Below are positions 8,935 through 17,312 of a DNA stretch of 64,000 nt, one piece after another; the stretch's first letter is position 1, and each line of letters starts with the position of its first letter. The notes beneath the pieces are model-generated. The model saw nothing but the letters and a program-made list of their open reading frames with translations. It searched no databases and was not told where the DNA came from. This DNA is from CAWELS01 sp964468205 (GTDB lineage Bacteria; Acidobacteriota; Terriglobia; Bryobacterales; Bryobacteraceae), in assembly GCA_964468205.1 (NCBI GenBank), contig CAYXVG010000025.1, forward strand, positions 1 to 64,000, read 5' to 3'. A program made the position numbers and the translations under genes.

Positions 8935-10425
8935 ATGAGTTTGAGTATTTCTATGCCGGATACGTCCGGCCTTGCTGATCTGGATTTCGAGTGGCCGGCC
9001 GCCGCCACCGACTGGATGGGCGCTTTGGCTTCTCACTATGACAGAATCCGGCGCCGGTATCCCCAGGACCGCCTGATCGCGGTATTTGATATCGACGGCA
9101 CCATCCTCGATTTGAGACACATGGTCCGGTGGGTACTTCTGTCTTATGACCGCGCGCATGGCACCGAACATTTCCACGGTCTGGAAGTGGAGGCCATTAG
9201 CGTGAGCGAAAACCAAGTGGACCGCCTTTTGCGGGACTGGCCTTTGCCGGAGGAAGAGCGCGAACGCGTCATGCAGTACTACCTGGAAAACGCCTGGAAG
9301 GATGACTCTATTCTGGCTTCCCATCAGCCCTACCGCGGAGTGATGGACGTGATCCGGTGGTTTCAGATCCAGCCCTCGACAGTGGTGGGGTTAAACACTG
9401 GACGTTCCGAGCCTCTCCGCGAAATAACGTTGAACTCGCTGAACGCGCTCGGCTCCGAGTATCGGGTGCGGTTTCGCTCCGAGTTGCTCTACATGAGCCC
9501 AACCACCGGTATGACCCACGTGCCGGCGGCCAAGGCCGAGGGTTTACGCTACTTCCGCCGGAATGGCTATCGCGTTTTCGCGGTGGTGGACAATGAGCCC
9601 GAAAACATCCAGTCCATGTCCGAGGCCGATCCGGATGGAGAGGTCTTGTTCCTGCACGCCGACACCATCTTCGAATCCAAGCGCACGAAAACGCCCCGCA
9701 CTGTCCGCGGCCGCTTCTACAACATCACGAATCTGGTTTCCGAACGGAACCTGCCGCAGCATGTGGAGTTCGTCTGGCACGGTATCCAAACCAAGGCGGA
9801 TTTGCTGCAGTTTCTCGCCTCGAACGTGCGATGGGGTGAAGTGGATGTCCGCCGCGACCCGATTGACCGTCTGGTGATCCGGCGGCAGGCGTTTGACGAA
9901 ACGCCTTGGTCAAAGAGCGAGTCGCGGTTCCTGCTGGAGGACTGCCTGCGCGAGGTAAACCGCCGCGGTCGCGCCCTGAAACTCGACCTTAAAGAGGGTG
10001 GCGCTACATTGCTCCAGGTGGAGGATCTCTTGAGGCAAACCGGTATCGCGAACGAGCATCTCTGGTTTAACGGGAACGTCCAGGCACTGCGGGAGGAAGG
10101 GTTCCGGCAGCTTGCGGCCGCGCATCCCGGCGCTGTGATCCAGTGTCCGGTGGACTTCATGGCTCCGCTCATCCAAAGCGTGCCCGGTAAAGCGAGGGAA
10201 ATCCTTGAGGTATTCGCGGGTTGGGGAGTGAATCGCTTCTCTGTCAGTTGGCAAACGGCGAAGATGCGCCGGACCGTCGACTTGCTTGAGTCCTGGGGTT
10301 TCGAAGTCAACATTTATGACGTTCCCAACCTCGAAGCCTTTCTGCAGGCCGTGTTGCTGCTGCCACGCTCTCTGACGTCGCATTTCAACTTCCCCCAATG
10401 GAAATCATTCCGAGGGATGCTATAA
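8935..10425 (+). CDS. HAD-superfamily phosphatase fused to a FAM151/menorin-like barrel domain
   Basis: About 496 residues in two parts. Residues 48-250 form a HAD hydrolase: motif I DIDGT (Asp52, Asp54), motif II Thr155 (GLNTGR), the motif III Lys200 and motif IV VVDN at 218-220. Residues about 278-482 resemble the FAM151/DUF2181 branch of PLC-like/GDPD TIM barrels: WHGIQTKADLL, GEVDVRRDP, ALKLDLKEG and LWFNGNV occur in that family's order. The domain pairing suggests sequential hydrolysis of a phosphodiester and then a phosphomonoester, which is inference. ATG at 8935 has GGAAGG just upstream; an ATG at 8902 in the same frame lacks such a site. The next gene starts 10 nt after the stop. Confidence 0.7.
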   Translation: MSLSISMPDTSGLADLDFEWPAAATDWMGALASHYDRIRRRYPQDRLIAVFDIDGTILDLRHMVRWVLLSYDRAHGTEHFHGLEVEAISVSENQVDRLLRDWPLPEEERERVMQYYLENAWKDDSILASHQPYRGVMDVIRWFQIQPSTVVGLNTGRSEPLREITLNSLNALGSEYRVRFRSELLYMSPTTGMTHVPAAKAEGLRYFRRNGYRVFAVVDNEPENIQSMSEADPDGEVLFLHADTIFESKRTKTPRTVRGRFYNITNLVSERNLPQHVEFVWHGIQTKADLLQFLASNVRWGEVDVRRDPIDRLVIRRQAFDETPWSKSESRFLLEDCLREVNRRGRALKLDLKEGGATLLQVEDLLRQTGIANEHLWFNGNVQALREEGFRQLAAAHPGAVIQCPVDFMAPLIQSVPGKAREILEVFAGWGVNRFSVSWQTAKMRRTVDLLESWGFEVNIYDVPNLEAFLQAVLLLPRSLTSHFNFPQWKSFRGML

Positions 10426-10434
10426 TCCCCGGCG

Positions 10435-12399
10435 GTGAAGGCTGAAAACCTCAAACACCTCTACCGGGCGTTGTTACTGCCGCGGGTCATCGAAGAGCGG
10501 ATGCTGCTACTCATTCGCCAGGGCCGCATGGCGAAATGGTTCAGCGGATACGGCCAGGAGGCCGTTTCCGTCGGCGCTATCTTGGCGCTCCGCCCGGACG
10601 ACTACGTGCTACCGACGCACCGGAATCTGGGCGTCTGGACCACCCGCGAGGTTCCGCTGCAGCCACTCTTCTGCCAGCTTATGGGACGGCGGGGCGGCTA
10701 CACCAAGGGCCGTGACCGCACGTTTCATTTCGGTCTGCCGGAGAAGCGCATCATCGGGATGATCTCGCATATGGGCGCCATGTTGCCGGTTGCCTGTGGG
10801 CTGGGGCTGGCCGCGTCCCTGCAAAAGACCGGGGCCGTCGCGCTCGTGTTCTGCGGCGACGGCGCCACGCGCGAGGGCGACTTCCACGAGGCGCTCAATC
10901 TTGCCGCCGTTTGGAAGTTGCCGGTTATCTTTCTGGTCGAGAACAACGCCTACGGGCTCTCGACTCCCGTGCACGAAGCCATGGCGATTGAGGATATCGC
11001 CAGCAACGCCTCCGGTTATGGAATGCCCGGCGAAGTCGTCGACGGCAACCATCTGCTCAAGGTCCACCGGGTGGTTAGCCGGGCGGCGGAACGCGCGCGC
11101 GCCGGCGAGGGGCCTACCCTGATCGAGGCCAAGACCTTTCGTGTGCGCGGTCACGAGGAAGCCTCCGGCACGAAGTACGTTCCACAGGAGCTGATCGAGC
11201 AATGGGAGAAAAAGGATCCCATCGAACAGTTCGGCAAACGACTCCTAAAAAAAGAGATGATGACCGCCGCGCAGATGAAGGCGGTTCGCACCGAACTCGC
11301 GTCTGAAGTTGAAGCCGCTACCGAGTTTGCACTCGCCCAGCCCCCGGTGGAGAGCGCCGCCGAGACCGAACGGGGCGATGTCTTCGCACCGGCCGCGCCA
11401 CTACCGCCGCGCTCTGCCGGTGGTGCGCAACCCCGGCGCTTCGTGGATGCCATAGGCGACGGTCTCCGCCAGGCGATGGAACGGGACGAAAGTGTACTCC
11501 TCATCGGCCAAGACGTGGCCGGCTACGGCGGCGTCTTCAAGGTGACGGACGGTTTCCTCGATAAGTTTGGGCCCGAGCGAGTGCGGAACACCCCGATCAT
11601 CGAAAGCGGGGCCGCCGGAGCCGCCTTGGGCCTGGCGCTTGCCGGCTTCAAGCCGGTGCTCGAAATCCAGTACGCCGACTTCATCTCGTGCGCCTTCAAC
11701 CAGATTGTCAACAACCTTGCCACCACCCACTACCGATGGGGCGCGCCGGTGAACGTTACCATCCGGGCTCCCTTCGGCGGTTCCATCGGCGCCGGGCCTT
11801 TTCATTCGCAGTCGAATGAAGCATGGTTCTGCCACGTGCCCGGGCTGAAAGTCGTCGTGCCCGCCACTCCTCATGACGCCAAGGGGCTCCTTATGGCCGC
11901 CATCGCCGACCCGAATCCAGTGATCTTCCTTGAGCACAAGTACCTCTACCGTGCAGTGAAGGACGATGTTCCGGATGAGCCCTACGGCGTCGAGCTTGGC
12001 CGGGCCAGAGTCGCCCGGGAGGGCGCCCACGCCACGATCGTCACCTACGGCATTGGAGTGCACTGGGCGCTCGAGGAGGCGGAGTTCCAGGCCGGCCAGG
12101 GCAGGTCCATCGAGGTCATCGATCTCCGCACGCTTGTCCCTTGGGACCGCGAAACCGTTCTCGCGTCCCTGCGAAAAACCAGCCGGCTGCTCGTGCTTCA
12201 CGAAGCCCCCCGCACGGCCGGTTTCGGAGCCGAGGTCGCCGCGGCCGTTTGCGAAGAGGTCTTCGGCTGGCTGGATGCTCCGCCTGTGCGGGTTGCCGGT
12301 GAAGATATCCCCATCCCGTTCTCAAAGACCATCGAGACCAATATCTATTCCGCCCGTTCGCGCCTCCGCCCCGCCCTCGAGCGGCTGCTCGCCTACTGA
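10435..12399 (+). CDS. Thiamine-dependent 2-oxoacid dehydrogenase E1, alpha and beta subunits fused
   Basis: A 654-residue fusion of E1 alpha (about 1-300) and E1 beta (about 335-654). The alpha half has the TPP/Mg motif GDGATREGDFHEA beginning at 141 and ending with Asn170-Asn171; the beta half begins RRFVDAIGDGLRQAMERD and carries LIGQDVAGYGGVFKVTDG. Fused E1 proteins of this type decarboxylate branched-chain 2-oxoacids, pyruvate or acetoin; the substrate cannot be told from sequence. E2 and E3 are not in the window, so the complex must draw them from elsewhere. It starts with GTG 9 nt after the preceding stop, so cotranscription with the HAD gene is likely. Confidence 0.88.
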   Translation: MKAENLKHLYRALLLPRVIEERMLLLIRQGRMAKWFSGYGQEAVSVGAILALRPDDYVLPTHRNLGVWTTREVPLQPLFCQLMGRRGGYTKGRDRTFHFGLPEKRIIGMISHMGAMLPVACGLGLAASLQKTGAVALVFCGDGATREGDFHEALNLAAVWKLPVIFLVENNAYGLSTPVHEAMAIEDIASNASGYGMPGEVVDGNHLLKVHRVVSRAAERARAGEGPTLIEAKTFRVRGHEEASGTKYVPQELIEQWEKKDPIEQFGKRLLKKEMMTAAQMKAVRTELASEVEAATEFALAQPPVESAAETERGDVFAPAAPLPPRSAGGAQPRRFVDAIGDGLRQAMERDESVLLIGQDVAGYGGVFKVTDGFLDKFGPERVRNTPIIESGAAGAALGLALAGFKPVLEIQYADFISCAFNQIVNNLATTHYRWGAPVNVTIRAPFGGSIGAGPFHSQSNEAWFCHVPGLKVVVPATPHDAKGLLMAAIADPNPVIFLEHKYLYRAVKDDVPDEPYGVELGRARVAREGAHATIVTYGIGVHWALEEAEFQAGQGRSIEVIDLRTLVPWDRETVLASLRKTSRLLVLHEAPRTAGFGAEVAAAVCEEVFGWLDAPPVRVAGEDIPIPFSKTIETNIYSARSRLRPALERLLAY

Positions 12400-12481
12400 C
12401 GCCGTTCTCGCGCCTGGCGGAAGGATCGCGGAGTGACCGGCCGGAGCACGGAGTGCCGAACGCGATATGATTTCCGGCAGT

Positions 12482-13864
12482 ATGAACGTTCCGGCTCTAT
12501 TGCTCATTGTTTGCCTGGCCACCATGCCTTCCATGGCCCAACCCGCCCGCGGTCCGCTTCGCGTGCATGAAGAGAATCCGCGCTATTTCACCGACGGCTC
12601 GGGCCGTGCCGTTCTTCTCGCCGGTTCTCACACCTGGAGCACTATCCCCGACATGAGCCCCTCGGATCCGCCAGCGGCCTTCGACTTCAACGCCTTCCTG
12701 GACTTTCTCGAGGGCTACGGTCACAATTTCATCCGGCTCTGGACATGGGAGCTCACGACGTGGGGCACGGCTGGCAACGCGGCGGCGTACCGGCCGCGCA
12801 TCGAGGTCCACAACGTCTCCCCGCACCCTTGGGCGCGTACGGGACCAGGCGACGCGCTGGACGGCAAACCCAAATTCAACCTCGAAGAATACGATCCCGA
12901 ATACTTCCGCCGCCTCCGCTCACGAGTGGAGGAGGCCGGCCGCCGGGGCTTCTATGCTTCGGTGATGCTTTTCGAAGGCTGGGGGATCCGCAAGTCCCCG
13001 GATGCCTGGAAGCACCACCCGATGAACCCGGCTAACAATGTGAATGGAATCGACGGCGACCTGGACGGTGATGGAGAAGGCATCGAGATTCACACACTTG
13101 GCAATCGCGATATCACGGCCATTCAGGAAGCTTACGTCCGCAAAACAATCGATACCGTCAATGACTTCGATAACGTCCTTTACGAGATCTCGAACGAGAC
13201 CCATCCCAACTCCACCGGGTGGCAGTACCACATGATCGGCTTTATTCGCGATTACGAGAAGACGAAACCCAGCCAACACCCAGCCGGCATGACCTACCAG
13301 CAGCCCGCGGGGCTCAATAGCCACCTCTTTAGCAGTCCGGCCGACTGGATTTCGCCCGGCAAGCGTGAATACCGCGAGGCCATCTTTCAAGCTGACGGAA
13401 GCAAAGTGATCTTGAACGACACGGACCACCTATGGGGCATCGGCGGAACGGAACACTGGGTGTGGAAGACCTTCCTGCAAGGCATGAATCCGATCTTCAT
13501 GGACCCGTATGACGGCGTAGTGCTGGGCAACCCCTTTGACCCGAAGCATGAACCGGTGCGCAAGGCGCTCGGCCAGGTCCTGCGAATTTCGCGCCAAGTC
13601 GCCCTTGAAAAGATGATTCCTGCCGGCGAACTCGCCTCCTCAGGCTATTGCCTTGCCCGCAAGGGCGCTGAGTATCTGATCTATGTTCCGGCGGGAGAAT
13701 CCGTGTCCGTGGACCTCGCTGGAGCTTCCGGCGCCTACTCGGTTCGCTGGATCGGCCTACTTGAAGGAGACGGGCAGCCGTCCGAAGCTGCCAGCGGTGG
13801 CGCACGCCGAAGTTTCAGCGCCCCTGTCCCGGAAGCCGCCATCCTCTATCTCAGAGCTCAGTAG
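12482..13864 (+). CDS. Secreted (beta/alpha)8 glycoside-hydrolase-like protein
   Basis: A 460-residue exported protein. A signal peptide (1-20, ending SMAQ) is followed by a TIM-barrel glycosidase fold: an N-terminal strand with AGSHTWSTI, FIRLWTWE at about 83-90, and YEISNET at 234-240, in which Asn238-Glu239 fits the acid/base position of clan GH-A enzymes. ILNDTDH at 310-316 lies where the nucleophile strand is expected but has Asp rather than Glu. The last 90 residues form a beta-rich domain like the putative collagen-binding tail of DUF4038 proteins. Family assignment is uncertain. An ATG 15 nt upstream is also in frame; the start used leaves the cleaner signal peptide. Confidence 0.75.
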   Translation: MNVPALLLIVCLATMPSMAQPARGPLRVHEENPRYFTDGSGRAVLLAGSHTWSTIPDMSPSDPPAAFDFNAFLDFLEGYGHNFIRLWTWELTTWGTAGNAAAYRPRIEVHNVSPHPWARTGPGDALDGKPKFNLEEYDPEYFRRLRSRVEEAGRRGFYASVMLFEGWGIRKSPDAWKHHPMNPANNVNGIDGDLDGDGEGIEIHTLGNRDITAIQEAYVRKTIDTVNDFDNVLYEISNETHPNSTGWQYHMIGFIRDYEKTKPSQHPAGMTYQQPAGLNSHLFSSPADWISPGKREYREAIFQADGSKVILNDTDHLWGIGGTEHWVWKTFLQGMNPIFMDPYDGVVLGNPFDPKHEPVRKALGQVLRISRQVALEKMIPAGELASSGYCLARKGAEYLIYVPAGESVSVDLAGASGAYSVRWIGLLEGDGQPSEAASGGARRSFSAPVPEAAILYLRAQ

Positions 13865-13912
13865 CCGCCGCGGAACATCGCCGCGGGCAACCTCTGTAGA
13901 ATAGATCCGATC

Positions 13913-15289
13913 ATGCCAGCGAAACTGTCGGGCCTCGCCGCCCGCATGGACAAACTCTACGAGTTCGACCGCGAGCCCGTATCGGAAGACAAGCTGCATC
14001 CGGGCAAACGCTTCGCCGGACTCTTTGCCGGCGAGCACGTGGCCGCGACCGAGTTTGTCATCGGCGCCTTCTTCGTGCTGCACGGTGTGACGGCGAAGGA
14101 CTTGATCCTAGGGCTGCTCATTGGAAACCTTCTGGCCGTACTTTCCTGGACCTTCATCTGCGCGCCCATCGCAACGCAAACCCGCCTCACGCTCTACTGG
14201 TATCTGCAGAAGATTGCCGGTCCGGGGCTGACATTGCTCTATAACGTCGCCAACGCCTTCCTCTATTGCATCCTGGCCGGAGCGATGATCTCGGTGGCCT
14301 CCACCGCGGTCGGCCTCGGCTTCGACATGAAGACGCCGGCGCTCACCGACATCTATCCCAACAGCGTGAGTTGGGTCGTGACCACTTTTTCCATTGGCGT
14401 TGTCTTCACCGTCCTGGCGATTCTCGGCTTTGAGAAGCTCAGCAAGTTTGCGAGCGTCTGCTCACCGTGGATCTTTGTCGTGTTCATCGCCGGAGCCCTC
14501 GCGACCCTGCCGAAGCTGGGGGTTCAGCCGGATTTCAGCAATTTCTGGGAGGTTGCCACGACGAAGATCTGGACCGGCGTGCCCACCCCGGGCCAGGAGA
14601 AGTTCGGCATCGGCCACGTTGTCTTTTTCGCCTGGTTTGCCAACCTCGCCATGCACATCGGCCTCTCCGACATGGCGCTGTTCCGCTACGCCAGGAGCTG
14701 GAAATACGGCCTCTATTCCGCCTTCGGAATGTACGCCGGGCACATGCTGGCCTGGCTCTGCTCCGGCATCATGGTGGCGGGCGTCTCGCGCGAGATGAAC
14801 CCGGGGCTGATGGCGTACACTGCGATCGGCATCGCCGGAGTCTTCGGCGTCACCATCGCCGGCTGGACGACGGCAAACCCCACTCTATACCGTGTCGGCC
14901 TGGCCCTGCAGACGGTCACGCCGAACTGGCCCCGCTGGAAAATCACTCTTGTCGCCGGTATGGTGACCGCCGTCCTCGCCTGCTTCCCGGTGTTCTTCAT
15001 GAAACTGCTCGATTACGTTGCCATCTACGGTCTTGTGCTCATGCCCATTGGCGCCGTCGTCTTCACCGAGCATTGGATCTTCCCGAAACTAAGAATCCCC
15101 CGCTACCGCGCCGAGAAGAAGAATTTGCTGTTCAACTGGCAGGCTCTGGTGGTGTGGTTTGGCACCCTGGCCGCCTGCTACTTCATGCCCTTCCATCTTT
15201 TCTATCGCTGGCTGCCGGGCTGGTTCCTGGCGGCGGCTGTCTACATCGTGCTCGTGAAAGCTACCGCCCGGGAGGAGAATCATGCTTAA
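13913..15289 (+). CDS. NCS1-like nucleobase:cation symporter
   Basis: A 458-residue inner-membrane transporter with about 12 hydrophobic segments and cytosolic hydrophilic termini. The first membrane region (GEHVAATEFVIGAFF) and the repeat-1 phrase IGNLLAVLSW match the NCS1 purine/cytosine permease layout, as do AMHIGLSDMALFRYAR and the long run of Gly/Ala-rich helices. Family members import cytosine, purines, hydantoins or vitamins with Na+ or H+; the substrate is not deducible. It overlaps a 56-codon membrane-protein gene by 8 nt. Confidence 0.75.
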   Translation: MPAKLSGLAARMDKLYEFDREPVSEDKLHPGKRFAGLFAGEHVAATEFVIGAFFVLHGVTAKDLILGLLIGNLLAVLSWTFICAPIATQTRLTLYWYLQKIAGPGLTLLYNVANAFLYCILAGAMISVASTAVGLGFDMKTPALTDIYPNSVSWVVTTFSIGVVFTVLAILGFEKLSKFASVCSPWIFVVFIAGALATLPKLGVQPDFSNFWEVATTKIWTGVPTPGQEKFGIGHVVFFAWFANLAMHIGLSDMALFRYARSWKYGLYSAFGMYAGHMLAWLCSGIMVAGVSREMNPGLMAYTAIGIAGVFGVTIAGWTTANPTLYRVGLALQTVTPNWPRWKITLVAGMVTAVLACFPVFFMKLLDYVAIYGLVLMPIGAVVFTEHWIFPKLRIPRYRAEKKNLLFNWQALVVWFGTLAACYFMPFHLFYRWLPGWFLAAAVYIVLVKATAREENHA

Positions 15290-15452
15290 ATCTCTCGCCG
15301 CCGTCATCGCCGGCCTCAGCTTGCTTGCCTGTCTCGGAATGCCCTTTCTCTACTTCCGTGGAGCGATGGCGGAATCGATGTTCCAATGGCTGTTTGCCGT
15401 GGCATCTATCGCATGGTTTGTGGGGGCGACAATGTTCGCCTCACAGAAATAG
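15282..15452 (+). CDS. 56-residue two-helix membrane protein coupled to the permease
   Basis: This short gene begins inside the last codons of the NCS1-like permease. Its ATG follows GGAGGAG (15271-15277) by 4 nt, the best ribosome-binding site in this neighbourhood. The product has two hydrophobic segments (about 4-24 and 34-52) joined by a short loop with FRGAMAES, and ends ASQK. It has no motif I recognise. The overlap and strong site suggest translational coupling and a role as a small accessory subunit of the transporter, as seen for small partners of other secondary transporters; that is inference. Confidence 0.6.
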   Translation: MLKSLAAVIAGLSLLACLGMPFLYFRGAMAESMFQWLFAVASIAWFVGATMFASQK

Positions 15453-15560
15453 CGTTGGGATAAGCGGCGGCTTGCTGCGTTGAGCCACCTCAGGCCGAGT
15501 GACGCCGCGGCCAATCAGCGGCTCCACCAGGGATTGTGCGAATCGCTCGTCCGGCCACCT

Positions 15561-16373
15561 TTATCCGAGCGCGACATCGAGCGTCATCATGACCGCGAAT
15601 CCGGCGATCGCGCCAAGCGTCGCCAAATCGCTGTTCCCGCCCGTTTGCGATTCGGGAATTGCCTCTTCGACAGTGACAAATATCATCGCACCGGCGGCAA
15701 AAGCCAGCGCGTACGGCAGTATTGGCCGCATTGCAGTTACCGCCAGAGCGCCGGCGACGGCGGCGAGGGGTTCGACGGTGGCCGACAGTTGGCCGTACCA
15801 CCAGGCTTTCAGGCGCGAGAGACCTTCCCGGCGCAGCGGAGCGGAGACCGCAGTGCCCTCCGGGCAATTCTGAATGCCAATGCCAATTGCGAGAGCGATT
15901 GCAGCCGGCAGCGTCGCTGACTCGTAGCCCGCTGTTACGGCGCCGAACGCCACCCCGATCGCGAGTCCTTCGGGGATATTGTGCAAGGTGATCGCAAGTA
16001 CCAGCAGCGTCGTCTTTCTCCACGAAGTTTTTAAGCCCTCGGCTTCCGACATCTTGCCGAATAGGTGAACGTGGGGCAGGAGGTAATCGAGGAGCCGCAT
16101 AGCCGCCGCGCCGGCGACAAAACCGATGAGTGGCGGCGCCCATTTCACCATCCCCATCTCTGCAGAAAGAGCGATGGAGGGATTGAGCAATGACCAGAAA
16201 CTCGCCGCGAGCATCACACCCGCGGCGAAGCCAAGGGCGCAGTCGAGGGTTCTTCGGCTGACTTCGCGGAAGAAGAAGACCACGCCGGCGCCAAGGGCGG
16301 TGAGGCCCCAGGTGAAGAGCCCGGCTGCAAGGGCCTGCCCAGGAGCGGGCCAAGACGAGAACGTTTCGAGCAT
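15561..16373 (-). CDS. ZIP-family metal transporter, GufA type
   Basis: A 270-residue inner-membrane divalent-metal transporter (zinc or similar) with eight predicted helices. The metal-binding pair of helices is clear: HNIPEG at 131-136 and QNCPEG at 168-173; the Gln in place of His in the second motif is normal for the GufA branch. The cytoplasmic loop between helices 3 and 4 is short and has one His-Val-His. The ATG at 16373 is chosen because the upstream in-frame sequence is basic and low-complexity and runs into the nuo promoter region. It is divergent from nuoC. Confidence 0.85.
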   Translation of the reverse strand: MLETFSSWPAPGQALAAGLFTWGLTALGAGVVFFFREVSRRTLDCALGFAAGVMLAASFWSLLNPSIALSAEMGMVKWAPPLIGFVAGAAAMRLLDYLLPHVHLFGKMSEAEGLKTSWRKTTLLVLAITLHNIPEGLAIGVAFGAVTAGYESATLPAAIALAIGIGIQNCPEGTAVSAPLRREGLSRLKAWWYGQLSATVEPLAAVAGALAVTAMRPILPYALAFAAGAMIFVTVEEAIPESQTGGNSDLATLGAIAGFAVMMTLDVALG

Positions 16374-16463
16374 GCAACATTCTACCTTCTCACCGCCCGC
16401 GCGGCGGTTGGCGCGAGGGCCGCGGCGCGGGATAATCCAGGACCCGCGACTCCCTTTTGACAT

Positions 16464-16493
16464 TTGACACCTTATTCTTGACTGTTCTATCGT
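16464..16493 (+). promoter_or_regulatory. Candidate sigma-70-type promoter of the nuo cluster
   Basis: TTGACA at 16464-16469, an 18-nt spacer and TATCGT at 16488-16493 lie 24 nt before the nuoC ATG. A second TTGACA (16457-16462) and a TTGACT (16478-16483) are packed in the same 30 bases, so the exact -35 is ambiguous. The -10 match is only moderate. Confidence 0.4.
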
Positions 16494-16516
16494 GGAACTT
16501 CTTACCTGAAACGTCC

Positions 16517-17308
16517 ATGGCTGACGAGAATCAACCCCAGCAGCCCGCGGGCGATGATAAGCCCGCCGAAGGTGCGCCGGAAACCCCGGAGCAACCTTCA
16601 GCAAAGCCTCCTGAACCGTCAGGCGAGGAAGCCGGACCTGCGCCGCCATCCGCGAAGCCCGCCGCCGATAAACCGGCCGGCGCCGGATCCGCGGAGAAAC
16701 CAGCCCCCGCCAGCAAAGCGCCTCCGGCCAAAGCGCCCGCTTCCAAGTCTGCCGCCGCGAAGAAGCCGGCCGTCAAGAAGGCCGCCAAGAAGCCGGTGGT
16801 CATGGAAACTGCTCCTTGGGACGACGAGCTTGCCAAGGAGCTCAAACAAGAGTTTGGAGAGCGTATCCTCGAATGTGTCGTGTACCTGGGGCAGCAGTTT
16901 CTCGTCGCCCGGCCCAAGGCGGTAATTCCCATCATCGAGTATCTGAAGCTCGAAGCCGGTTTCGACTACTTGGTCGATGTCACAGCGGTCGATTACCCTA
17001 AAAAGGAGGAGCGTTTTGAGGTCGTCTACATTCTCTATAGCTTTTCCCGGAACCATCGCATCCGGGTCAAGTCCAAAATCAAGGATGGCGAGACGCTGAA
17101 GAGCGCGGTTGGTGTGCACCTCACTGCAAACTGGCTTGAGCGGGAGGTGTACGACATGTTCGGTATCGAGTTCGAAGACCATCCGGACCTGAAGCGTATC
17201 CTCATGCCGGAAGACTGGGAAGGATTTCCCTTACGCAAGGACGCTGACATCATTGCGATGGACGAGCGGTGGGTTAGGGAGAACATCGGTATCGACAGCG
17301 CGCAGTAG
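16517..17308 (+). CDS. nuoC: NADH-quinone oxidoreductase subunit C with a long low-complexity N-terminal tail
   Basis: Subunit C of complex I, part of the peripheral connecting module. The family domain is residues about 99-263, with the 30-kDa-subunit signature LEREVYDMFGIEF followed by HPDLKRILM. Ahead of it lie about 95 residues made almost wholly of Pro, Ala, Lys, Glu and Ser, becoming Lys/Ala-rich (KKPAVKKAAKK) at 82-92, like a histone H1 or bacterial DNA-binding tail. ATG at 16517 is preferred over an in-frame upstream ATG at 16457 because the latter falls in the promoter region. nuoD follows after 4 nt. Confidence 0.92.
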   Translation: MADENQPQQPAGDDKPAEGAPETPEQPSAKPPEPSGEEAGPAPPSAKPAADKPAGAGSAEKPAPASKAPPAKAPASKSAAAKKPAVKKAAKKPVVMETAPWDDELAKELKQEFGERILECVVYLGQQFLVARPKAVIPIIEYLKLEAGFDYLVDVTAVDYPKKEERFEVVYILYSFSRNHRIRVKSKIKDGETLKSAVGVHLTANWLEREVYDMFGIEFEDHPDLKRILMPEDWEGFPLRKDADIIAMDERWVRENIGIDSAQ

Positions 17309-17312
17309 ACCT

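Noticed and set aside
10421..10426. TATAAT as promoter of the E1 gene
   Set aside because: It spans the HAD stop codon only 8 nt before the GTG start; too close for a leader and no -35.
11401..12201. 266-codon minus-strand frame opposite the E1 beta domain
   Set aside because: Codon shadow of a well-defined enzyme; no supporting signals.
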